64,000 nucleotides of DNA, from positions 496,001 to 560,000 of the forward strand of contig NZ_FONW01000002.1 in the NCBI RefSeq assembly GCF_900113005.1, in the 5' to 3' direction. Both the position numbers and the translations under genes were made by a program. Source of the stretch: Sunxiuqinia elliptica. GTDB lineage: Bacteria; Bacteroidota; Bacteroidia; Bacteroidales; Prolixibacteraceae. Within the stretch, counting starts at the first letter, position 1. The number at the start of each line of letters is the position of its first letter. Under the pieces are notes generated by a model, which saw nothing but the letters and a program-made list of their open reading frames with translations, did not search any database and was not told the origin of the DNA. This document shows positions 8,602-15,280 of this stretch, piece by piece.

Positions 8602-8643
8602 TCAAGGTAGGGTAGATGGTGTTTCATACGGTTTAGAGGTGAA
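8602..8643 (+). promoter_or_regulatory. Second copy of the ECF-sigma promoter element
   Basis: Blocks TCAAGGTAGGGTA (8602-8614), ACGG (8628-8631) and GAGGTGAA (8636-8643) match those at 4509-4550 with identical spacing (constant offset of 4093 bases), while the bases between the blocks differ. The ATG of the Q-rich gene follows 22 bases later. It suggests that the Q-rich gene has its own strong promoter read by the sigma factor of this locus. Confidence 0.6.
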
Positions 8644-8665
8644 TCAATCTTTAAACACACAGGTT

Positions 8666-9364
8666 ATGAAAACTTATTTTAAAACAATTGGACTATTGGT
8701 TGTCTTGCTGTTGACCGCGGTGCTGGCAGGAAATGCACAGGAAGTTGGAGATCAAGTGAGGGATCGCTTACATCAGGAGGATCAGACTGCAGATCAGGAT
8801 CAGCTTCAAAAACAAGATCGGATGCATAAGCAGGATCAAATACATTTAAACCTGACAGCCGATCAGCAGGCTGCACTCAATGAGGCGAGAGCAGCAAACC
8901 AGGAATTTCGGAATACGTTTCGGGCAACGTTTACCGAAGAGCAATTAGCCATCTTGGAGAATATGGAAATGACCCGGGAAGAAAAGAGGGCTGCTTTACA
9001 AGCCTCATTTTCTGCAGAGCAGTTAACAATGCTTCAAGAACATCAAGAGTTGCGTGATCAGCAACGTGAGCAACTACATGCGAATCTTAGCGGACAACAG
9101 CAGCAACAACTCCGGAAGCAAATGGGGCAGCAGAATGGTGAAGCTAAAGGAAATGGGATGCAAGCACGAATGCAGCAACAGAGTTCGCAACAAGCACAAC
9201 AGTGTGCTAACGAGCAGGTTCAGGCTCAAGCACAGCAGCAAGCACAGGCTCAAGCACAACAACAGGCTCAGCAGTGTTTGAACGAGCAGCTTCAAGAGCA
9301 AGTCCGTCAGCAAGCCACAGAGCAGGCTAAAAATCAAATTCATAAAGGACATGGCGGCCGGTAA
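8666..9364 (+). CDS. Exported Q-rich protein with four 26-residue LTxxQ-type repeats
   Basis: 232 residues from the ATG at 8666, chosen because a clean signal peptide (1-24, ending 'LAGNAQ') starts there. The mature protein is helical and extremely rich in Gln. Motifs LTADQ (63), FTEEQ (89), FSAEQ (115) and LSGQQ (141) are spaced by exactly 26 residues; they resemble the LTxxQ motif of the Spy/CpxP periplasmic chaperone family, but the order and number differ. The tail (165-222) is Q/A low-complexity with two 'QQC-NEQ' blocks, the Cys at 180 and 204. It is probably periplasmic. It lies directly downstream of the receptor operon and has the sigma-type promoter, so it is the likely output of the signalling system. 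No specific function is known to me. Confidence 0.8.
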   Translation: MKTYFKTIGLLVVLLLTAVLAGNAQEVGDQVRDRLHQEDQTADQDQLQKQDRMHKQDQIHLNLTADQQAALNEARAANQEFRNTFRATFTEEQLAILENMEMTREEKRAALQASFSAEQLTMLQEHQELRDQQREQLHANLSGQQQQQLRKQMGQQNGEAKGNGMQARMQQQSSQQAQQCANEQVQAQAQQQAQAQAQQQAQQCLNEQLQEQVRQQATEQAKNQIHKGHGGR

Positions 9365-9385
9365 TTAAGAAAAGGGTTAACCTAA

Positions 9386-9414
9386 GGCCCGTAGGTATTT
9401 TCTACGGGCTTTCT
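9386..9414 (+). terminator. Rho-independent terminator
   Basis: GCCCGTAG (9387-9394) and CTACGGGC (9402-9409) with a 7-base loop, followed by a short T-rich stretch, just after the Q-rich gene. It would partly insulate the next gene. Confidence 0.75.
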
Positions 9415-9433
9415 ACATTAAAAAACTTAGAAT

Positions 9434-10342
9434 ATGAAGCTAAAGCAGTGGTTGATCATAGTTGGAGTGCTTGGAACAGCGCAAGCTCTTTGGGCGCAGC
9501 AACCCACAGATATTTTTGATGAGGTTTATACCGATCGGGTGGATTCTCTGTTGAACGATGTGTTTTTTGGAGATGAAGAATGGTCATACTTGGTGGAATC
9601 CCGCAAGCATTATCAGTTTTTGTACTGGCGAAGTAACTTTGATTCAGGAACCTATTTTGCTGGTCGGGAAATTGGTGAACAGCAGAGTAACCTGTCTGGT
9701 CAGTTGTATTATCTGCACTCTTTGGGGTTTTATGCTGGAGTGTCTGGTGCGTGGTATAGCCAGTTAGATCCGGGCTACCGAACAACGGTGTTGACTGCCG
9801 GCTATGCAAATGGACCCCAGAAAATGAGCTTCTTCAGGTACCGATTGGCATTCGATTACTTCTTGTATCATGATGATGATCCGGATTTTGATCCGGCCTA
9901 TTCCGGAGGAATCAATACTGGAATCACCTTGAAAAGTAAACATGCCGGTGTTCGTGTTGATGCCTATCACTTATTGGGAGATGGTTTTAAAACGTCATTG
10001 ACTGTTGATGGCTACAGTTCATGGCGGATTTTACGCTTGGGAACTTATGACCGGATAAGCTTGGAGCCGGAAGTGTCTTTGTTCTGGGGAGCAGAGTTGG
10101 TGGAATATCAGTTAAATGAAGTCCTGATTGATCCGGAGACCAATATCATTTACGATCGGTATTTTGAAGATACGTTTGGACTCATGAACATTCAGCTTGA
10201 GATCCCTTTAAATATTCGGTATAAGCAGTTTGATATTGAAGCATCCTGGATTCATAATTTTCCACATTCGATGCAAGATGGCTTAACTTATCCCGAAAGT
10301 TCCTTTTTCCGTTTTTCAGTGGGCTACTTGTTTAATCTTTAA
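9434..10342 (+). CDS. Exported beta-strand-rich protein, probably outer membrane; function unknown
   Basis: 302 residues with a signal peptide (1-21, ending 'AQALWAQ'). The rest alternates short aromatic beta-strands ('FLYWRSNFDSGTYFAG', 'FRYRLAFDYFLYH', 'FRFSVGYLFNL') and ends in a hydrophobic strand, as outer-membrane barrels of 10-14 strands do. I recognise no family. It follows the Q-rich gene after a moderate terminator and may be a read-through member of the same regulon. Its stop codon overlaps the stop of the convergent oxidoreductase gene in a shared TTAA. Confidence 0.65.
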   Translation: MKLKQWLIIVGVLGTAQALWAQQPTDIFDEVYTDRVDSLLNDVFFGDEEWSYLVESRKHYQFLYWRSNFDSGTYFAGREIGEQQSNLSGQLYYLHSLGFYAGVSGAWYSQLDPGYRTTVLTAGYANGPQKMSFFRYRLAFDYFLYHDDDPDFDPAYSGGINTGITLKSKHAGVRVDAYHLLGDGFKTSLTVDGYSSWRILRLGTYDRISLEPEVSLFWGAELVEYQLNEVLIDPETNIIYDRYFEDTFGLMNIQLEIPLNIRYKQFDIEASWIHNFPHSMQDGLTYPESSFFRFSVGYLFNL

Positions 10343-11007
10343 GTGTTATCGTTGGCCAGTTTAAAAAGTTCGTTCAATTCAAAAATGCGATAGTCACTGT
10401 ACTTTTTGGGATTTACAGCAACATTGATCATGGCCTGAGCAACAACTTTTGCTGGCGTTGGGCGATATTTTTTGAATACATAGCGGGTAAGCCAACGATT
10501 GATTTTCAGACCTAGTTGCTCAAACGGTCGCTTTTCTTGTCGATTGCCATCCAAAAAAGACGGGCGCAAAATAATTGTTTGGTTAAAGCTCAACGCTTTT
10601 ACATCGCGATCCAGCTCCCCTTTCATTCGGCTGTAAAAGATCTGAGACTTTGGATTTGCCCCTGCCGACGATACTAAAACATATGCCGACACGCCATTGG
10701 TTGAAGCAGCTTTGGCAAACTGGTATTGGTAGGTGTAATCAACCAGAAATTGATTTTTCTTACTTCCTGCTTTTTTCATGGTTGTCCCTAAAGTTGAGAA
10801 AAGCACATCTCCTTGGACCAGTGCCTGCCATTCTCCCGGAGCATTGAAGTTTATCTGGTGTTGTTCCAGTTTGGGATGACTGAGTTCGAGAGGACGACGG
10901 GTAAAGACACGGATTCGGTCAAATCGGTCGTCTTTTAATAATTGTTGGAGTAGCTCTCCACCAACTAAGCCTGTTGCTCCCAAAAGGAGTGCTGTAAACT
11001 TTTGCAT
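10339..11007 (-). CDS. NAD(P)-binding oxidoreductase, HTATIP2/atypical SDR type
   Basis: 222 residues from the ATG at 11007; a TTG three codons upstream is less likely. The Rossmann motif is 'LLLGATGLVGGELLQQLL' near the N-terminus and a Tyr-x3-Lys pair is at 'YSRMKGELD', as in atypical short-chain reductases of the HTATIP2/YwnB group. No transmembrane segment. The substrate cannot be told. It is 23 bases after the larger reductase gene on the same strand and probably shares its TetR-controlled promoter. Its stop codon overlaps that of the convergent gene by 4 bases. Confidence 0.78.
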   Translation of the reverse strand: MQKFTALLLGATGLVGGELLQQLLKDDRFDRIRVFTRRPLELSHPKLEQHQINFNAPGEWQALVQGDVLFSTLGTTMKKAGSKKNQFLVDYTYQYQFAKAASTNGVSAYVLVSSAGANPKSQIFYSRMKGELDRDVKALSFNQTIILRPSFLDGNRQEKRPFEQLGLKINRWLTRYVFKKYRPTPAKVVAQAMINVAVNPKKYSDYRIFELNELFKLANDNT

Positions 11008-11030
11008 GCTTTTCAAAATTAAAGTGAAAA

Positions 11031-12095
11031 CTAGGAACGTTTGTCAGGAATGAGTCCGTCATTAACCAATTGCTTGAAATGATCTTCAATGGTGGTTTCA
11101 AATGGACGGAACTTTAGTCCGAGATCCTGCTGAATATAGCTATTGTCAAAAACAAAGTCATAGCCAATATTGCGCTCCACATATTTACGAGAAAAACCCA
11201 TGAGCGGACCAACAAACTTAAATAACCACTTGGGTAAAACTTTCTCAGGAAGTGGATATCGTGGATGTTTTTTTCGAATGACTTCAGCGATTGCCAGAAA
11301 ATCCTTTTGATGAGCAGCTGCGAGATGACGACCATTGGCTGAAGCGGTTAGCCCTGCTAAAATGTGTGCTTTGGCAACATCTCGAACATCAACAACCGCT
11401 TGGTCGCCATCGGGAACTCCCATTTTGAATTTTCCGGAAAGCAGCTGACGCATGAGACTGATACTTGTAGAGTCGGTTCGTTTACTAAGTGAGGGTCCAA
11501 GAATAAAACCTGGATTAATAACCACCAGGTCCCAGCGATTTTGTTCCGATGCAATTCGCCAAGCTTCCTTCTCTGCCAAGGTTTTGGAGTAAGGGTAGGG
11601 TTGATGATTGACAGAACTGGTCGTATTCCAGCTTTTTTCAGTCATCACTCCATGGTTGAGGTTTTGAATGTCAATCGTGTCGCCCACCATGGCAACAATA
11701 CTCGATGTGAGTACAATCCGCTTTACTGAATCAGAATCGTTTGCTGAGAACAAGACATTTCGTGTGCCTTGTAGAGCGGGCTGCACCAACTCTTTATCGG
11801 CATTTTTAATTCCAGTTATTTTGAATGGCGATGCCGTATGGGTGACCAGTTCACAGCCCGTCATGGCTTCCTGAAAAGAATGATCAATGAGCAAATCAGC
11901 TTCAAAAATCTTAAGTTTGCCTGGAGATTGTTTGGCTGCGTCAAGTAAGTGTTGATATTTAGTTTTGTGCTTTTTCTGTCGAACAGTGGTGTGGACAGAA
12001 AGTCCTTCATCCAGTAATTGTTTGATAATCCAGGAGGCCAGGTAGCCTGTTCCGCCTGTTACCAAAATGGGTTTGTGTTTATCTATTGTTGTCAT
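11031..12095 (-). CDS. NAD(P)-dependent epimerase/dehydratase (dihydroflavonol reductase-like SDR)
   Basis: 354-residue extended short-chain dehydrogenase. The nucleotide-binding motif is 'LVTGGTGYLASWIIKQLL' at 11-28; the catalytic Tyr-x3-Lys is in 'YPYSKTLAEKEAW'; 'NPGFILGPSL' is the usual post-catalytic block. It resembles dihydroflavonol-4-reductase/cinnamoyl-CoA-reductase-like enzymes, which in bacteria mostly reduce aldehydes and ketones. It lies downstream of the TetR gene with an operator-like site at 12146-12157, so it is probably the main target of that repressor and may detoxify its inducer. Confidence 0.85.
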   Translation of the reverse strand: MTTIDKHKPILVTGGTGYLASWIIKQLLDEGLSVHTTVRQKKHKTKYQHLLDAAKQSPGKLKIFEADLLIDHSFQEAMTGCELVTHTASPFKITGIKNADKELVQPALQGTRNVLFSANDSDSVKRIVLTSSIVAMVGDTIDIQNLNHGVMTEKSWNTTSSVNHQPYPYSKTLAEKEAWRIASEQNRWDLVVINPGFILGPSLSKRTDSTSISLMRQLLSGKFKMGVPDGDQAVVDVRDVAKAHILAGLTASANGRHLAAAHQKDFLAIAEVIRKKHPRYPLPEKVLPKWLFKFVGPLMGFSRKYVERNIGYDFVFDNSYIQQDLGLKFRPFETTIEDHFKQLVNDGLIPDKRS

Positions 12096-12145
12096 GCTTT
12101 CTTTAAGTTGTTTCGCTTCGTTTCCTGTGTGTAATTTCTGCTATA

Positions 12146-12157
12146 GACCAAACAGTC
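12146..12157. promoter_or_regulatory. Operator-like site ahead of the reductase gene
   Basis: GACCAAACAGTC, 51 bases upstream of the reductase ATG. It matches the site at 12751-12762 (GACTAATCAGTC) in 10 of 12 positions, both fitting GAC-N6-GTC. Two copies, one ahead of the repressor gene and one ahead of its neighbour, suggest TetR binding. Confidence 0.45.
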
Positions 12158-12176
12158 AGCTGTTGAAATGAAAAGC

Positions 12177-12740
12177 TTAACCTTTTAAGACATCCCAAAA
12201 CATGCTGAAAGCTTGTTCTGTAAACTCTCTATCATCGATTTTTTCCGGGTGTTCCATCAGGTAATTGGTGATGCCATCCAAGGTCCCCTGAGCAGTATCA
12301 ATCATTAAACCAATGGGAATGGCTTTCAAAATGTCGTTTTCCTGTCCCTCTTTTAAAAGTTCCTGAATGACATGAAAGCGTTGTAATCCCAATTCACGAG
12401 TTAAGGTTGAAATAAAAGGAGAGTAGCTGTATTGGCTGTAGAAGAACTGATGATCGGGGTGACTTATTGCCCAATTAATGGCATTGTAAAAAACTTGACG
12501 AAACTTACTTTTAAGCGTGTCTTGTTCATTTACTTGCTTGGTTAAGGCCTGGATCAGAATTTCTTTGGTCTCCAGATACAGGGTGTTAATGAGCTCTTCT
12601 TTTGTTTTGAAATGATGAAACAGGGTGCCTGTTGCTACGCCGGCTTCTTTTGCGATCATCGATGTAGGGGTGGCGTGAAAACCGTTTTCTACAAAAAGTT
12701 TAAGAGCTGTCTCGAGTATTTGTTGTCTTTTATCTTTCAT
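12177..12740 (-). CDS. TetR/AcrR-family transcriptional repressor
   Basis: 187 residues. The helix-turn-helix covers about residues 22-45 ('TSMIAKEAGVATGTLFHHFKTKEELI'), the classic TetR pattern; the remaining helices form the ligand-binding and dimer domain. It is the first gene of a minus-strand group with two reductases, and it has a palindromic operator-like site 11 bases ahead of its start, so autorepression is likely. The inducer is unknown; a reactive carbonyl would fit the reductases, but that is inference. Confidence 0.9.
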   Translation of the reverse strand: MKDKRQQILETALKLFVENGFHATPTSMIAKEAGVATGTLFHHFKTKEELINTLYLETKEILIQALTKQVNEQDTLKSKFRQVFYNAINWAISHPDHQFFYSQYSYSPFISTLTRELGLQRFHVIQELLKEGQENDILKAIPIGLMIDTAQGTLDGITNYLMEHPEKIDDREFTEQAFSMFWDVLKG

Positions 12741-12750
12741 GATTCGAATT

Positions 12751-12762
12751 GACTAATCAGTC
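12751..12762. promoter_or_regulatory. Palindromic operator-like site ahead of the TetR gene
   Basis: GACTAATCAGTC, arms GACT and AGTC around a 4-base centre, at -11 to -22 relative to the repressor's ATG. Its sister site lies at 12146-12157. Confidence 0.5.
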
Positions 12763-12839
12763 GGTAAAGCTAACTTTTTCCGAGGAAACAGCCAAACTAC
12801 AGTTCATCGAATTGACAGATAGGCTGTTTGTTTTTTTTA

Positions 12840-12880
12840 CTCAAGATGTTAAAACGTATTTTATGCTTTAACATCTTGAG
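12840..12880 (+). other. Perfect 14-bp hairpin in a divergent spacer
   Basis: CTCAAGATGTTAAA (12840-12853) and TTTAACATCTTGAG (12867-12880) around a 13-base loop, followed on the plus strand by ACTTTTTATG. It looks like a plus-strand terminator, yet no plus-strand gene ends here: the region separates the divergent TetR and acetyl-CoA synthetase genes. It may end a short antisense or leader RNA, or be a binding site. The remaining bases of the 12741-13095 spacer show no other gene. Confidence 0.6.
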
Positions 12881-13095
12881 ACTTTTTATGTTCTTTTTGC
12901 TCAACAATTCTTTCTGCATAATGGTTATTGATAAAGTAAAATCGAAACACATCGCTGATTTCTAATGCAATCGCAAGACAGAGAAGACAGACTTACCGGG
13001 AGGAAATCGCAAAATGTTGTTTCTTGTTTTTATTCAGTTTAAATTAGTATTATCCTATTTTACCAAGATAACAAACAACCTAAAAAACAAATGAA

Positions 13096-15009
13096 ATGAT
13101 AAACAAAATCCATAGCCTGGGGGGCTATATTCACGAGTATCAGAAGAGCATCGCTAATCCCGAAGCTTTTTGGACCCAGCAAGCAGAATGCTTTTTTTGG
13201 CGAAAGCGTTGGGACAAAGTTTTCGATTGGAATTTTGATGAGCCTAACATTCAGTGGTTTGTAAATGGTAAGCTGAACATTACAGAAAACATTTTTGAGC
13301 GTAACCTTTATACGCATGGCAATCAGGAGGCCATCATCTGGGAGCCCAATGATCCGAATGATGAAACCCGCACGCTGACGTATTCAGAACTTTATCAGGA
13401 AGTGAATAAGTTTGCTAACACCCTGAAACGTTTAGGTGTTGGTAAAGGAGACCGGGTCGCTATTTACATGCCCATGGTTCCTGAACTGGCGATTGCTGTT
13501 TTGGCTTGCGCCCGCATCGGAGCCATTCACTCGGTGGTCTTTGCCGGATTCTCAGCCAATGCTCTCCAGGAACGAATTAACGATGCCACGGCAAAAGTGC
13601 TGTTAACAGCCGATGGCGGTTTTCGGGGAGATAAAATTACACCGCTGAAGAAGATTGCGGATGAAGCTTTGGAAAGTTGTCCAACCATTGAAACAGTGGT
13701 GGTGTTGAAACGAACCAATTCGGAAGTGGATATGGTTGTAGGACGCGATATCTGGTGGCATAAAGCGATCGATGGACAATCTGATACTTGTCCGGCTGAA
13801 GAGATGGATTCAGAAGATCCTTTATTTATCCTTTATACTTCTGGTTCAACAGGCAAGCCTAAAGGAATTGTGCATACCACAGGAGGCTACATGGTTTACA
13901 CGGCTTATTCCTTCTCCAATGTATTTCAGTATCATGTAGATGATGTTTATTTCTGTACGGCTGATATCGGCTGGATTACCGGACACTCCTACATCGTTTA
14001 CGGGCCTTTGTTGGCTGGCGCCAAAACCTTGATGTTTGAAGGAGTTCCAACCTGGCCAAATGCCGGGCGCTTCTGGGATATTGTAGCCAAACACAAAGTC
14101 AATCAGTTTTACACGGCGCCGACAGCCATTCGGGCATTGTTGGCAAAGGGGAATGATTTTCTGGAAGAAAAGAAACTTCAATCGCTTAAAGTATTAGGAA
14201 CGGTTGGTGAGCCAATCAATGAGGAAGCTTGGCATTGGTATCACGACCATGTGGGATTAAACCGATGTCCAATTGTTGATACTTGGTGGCAAACAGAAAC
14301 CGGTGGAATTATGATTTCGCCTTTGGCGGGAATTACACCAACGAAACCATCTTTTGCAACCTTGCCTTTGCCGGGCATTCAACCCATTATCATGAATGGT
14401 GATGGAAAAGAACTGACTGGCAATTCGGTTGAAGGGAATTTGTGTATCAAGTTTCCGTGGCCAGGCATCGCTCGCACCATTTGGAACGATCACCAACGGT
14501 TTAAGGATACCTATTTTTCAACCTACAATAAAATGTACTTTACCGGAGACGGTGTAAAGCGAGATGAAGATGGGTACTACCGGATTCTTGGGCGCGTTGA
14601 TGATGTGATTAACGTATCCGGACACCGATTGGGGACTGCCGAAATTGAGAATGCCATTAATGAGCATCCATTGGTGAATGAATCAGCTGTGGTTGGTTAT
14701 CCGCATGCGATTAAAGGACAGGGAATTTATGCCTTTGTGGTTTGTGGTGAATTGTCAACTGGAGGAGAAGAAGGTATTCGTAAAAGTATCATGCAAGGGG
14801 TAACTAAAATTATTGGTCCTATTGCACGGCCTGACCTCGTGCAGCTTGTTCCTGGCCTTCCAAAAACAAGAAGTGGGAAGATTATGCGCCGTATTCTTCG
14901 GAAAGTGGCGGAAGGAGATGCAACTAATTTGGGAGATATAACGACTTTGCTGGATGAAGACGTGGTTGATAAGATTATTGATGGAGCATTAGTTGATGTG
15001 AAAAGATAA
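13096..15009 (+). CDS. acs: Acetyl-CoA synthetase (AMP-forming)
   Basis: 637 residues, usual length. It activates acetate to acetyl-CoA through acetyl-AMP. Seen: the AMP-binding P-loop 'YTSGSTGKPKG' near 250, 'WWQTETGG' near 396, 'TGDGVKRDEDGYYRILGRVDDVINVSGHRLGTAEIE' around 478-518, and the C-terminal catalytic-Lys motif 'PKTRSGKIMRRILRK' near 595, the site that protein acetylation controls in homologues. I use the ATG at 13096; another ATG at 13091 reads only ATG-AAA-TGA, overlapping the true start. A terminator follows. The neighbouring PEP carboxykinase suggests a block for two- and three-carbon metabolism. Confidence 0.97.
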   Translation: MINKIHSLGGYIHEYQKSIANPEAFWTQQAECFFWRKRWDKVFDWNFDEPNIQWFVNGKLNITENIFERNLYTHGNQEAIIWEPNDPNDETRTLTYSELYQEVNKFANTLKRLGVGKGDRVAIYMPMVPELAIAVLACARIGAIHSVVFAGFSANALQERINDATAKVLLTADGGFRGDKITPLKKIADEALESCPTIETVVVLKRTNSEVDMVVGRDIWWHKAIDGQSDTCPAEEMDSEDPLFILYTSGSTGKPKGIVHTTGGYMVYTAYSFSNVFQYHVDDVYFCTADIGWITGHSYIVYGPLLAGAKTLMFEGVPTWPNAGRFWDIVAKHKVNQFYTAPTAIRALLAKGNDFLEEKKLQSLKVLGTVGEPINEEAWHWYHDHVGLNRCPIVDTWWQTETGGIMISPLAGITPTKPSFATLPLPGIQPIIMNGDGKELTGNSVEGNLCIKFPWPGIARTIWNDHQRFKDTYFSTYNKMYFTGDGVKRDEDGYYRILGRVDDVINVSGHRLGTAEIENAINEHPLVNESAVVGYPHAIKGQGIYAFVVCGELSTGGEEGIRKSIMQGVTKIIGPIARPDLVQLVPGLPKTRSGKIMRRILRKVAEGDATNLGDITTLLDEDVVDKIIDGALVDVKR

Positions 15010-15026
15010 GGTTAAATCGTACCTCT

Positions 15027-15055
15027 AAAAAGGAGCTATCAGTGCTCCTTTTTTT
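15027..15055 (+). terminator. Terminator of acs
   Basis: AAAAAGGAGC (15027-15036) and GCTCCTTTTT (15044-15053) with a 7-base loop and T-run. The sequence from the right arm on is nearly repeated after the next gene (see 18768-18797). Confidence 0.9.
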
Positions 15056-15280
15056 ATGATGTAATCTTTGTGTTAAAAGTGATTTACCGGAAATTAGAAA
15101 AAGAACATGGATGCTTTTTCTAATTAATTTTGGATAAAATGAGGGACAGAAAAGAAAGATTGTTACAGAGAACATAAAGAGTGTAGTAACGTATTGAGAA
15201 AGTAGTCGGATTAGTTGAAGGAGTATTCGCGAAGTTCGCACAATCTCGTTTTTTAAAACCTTTTAAAAACAACAAATATC

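Noticed and set aside
9074-9352. Leu-rich membrane-like frame antisense to the Q-rich gene
   Set aside because: It is the reverse of CAG/CAA repeats, which read as Leu codons; an artefact of low complexity.
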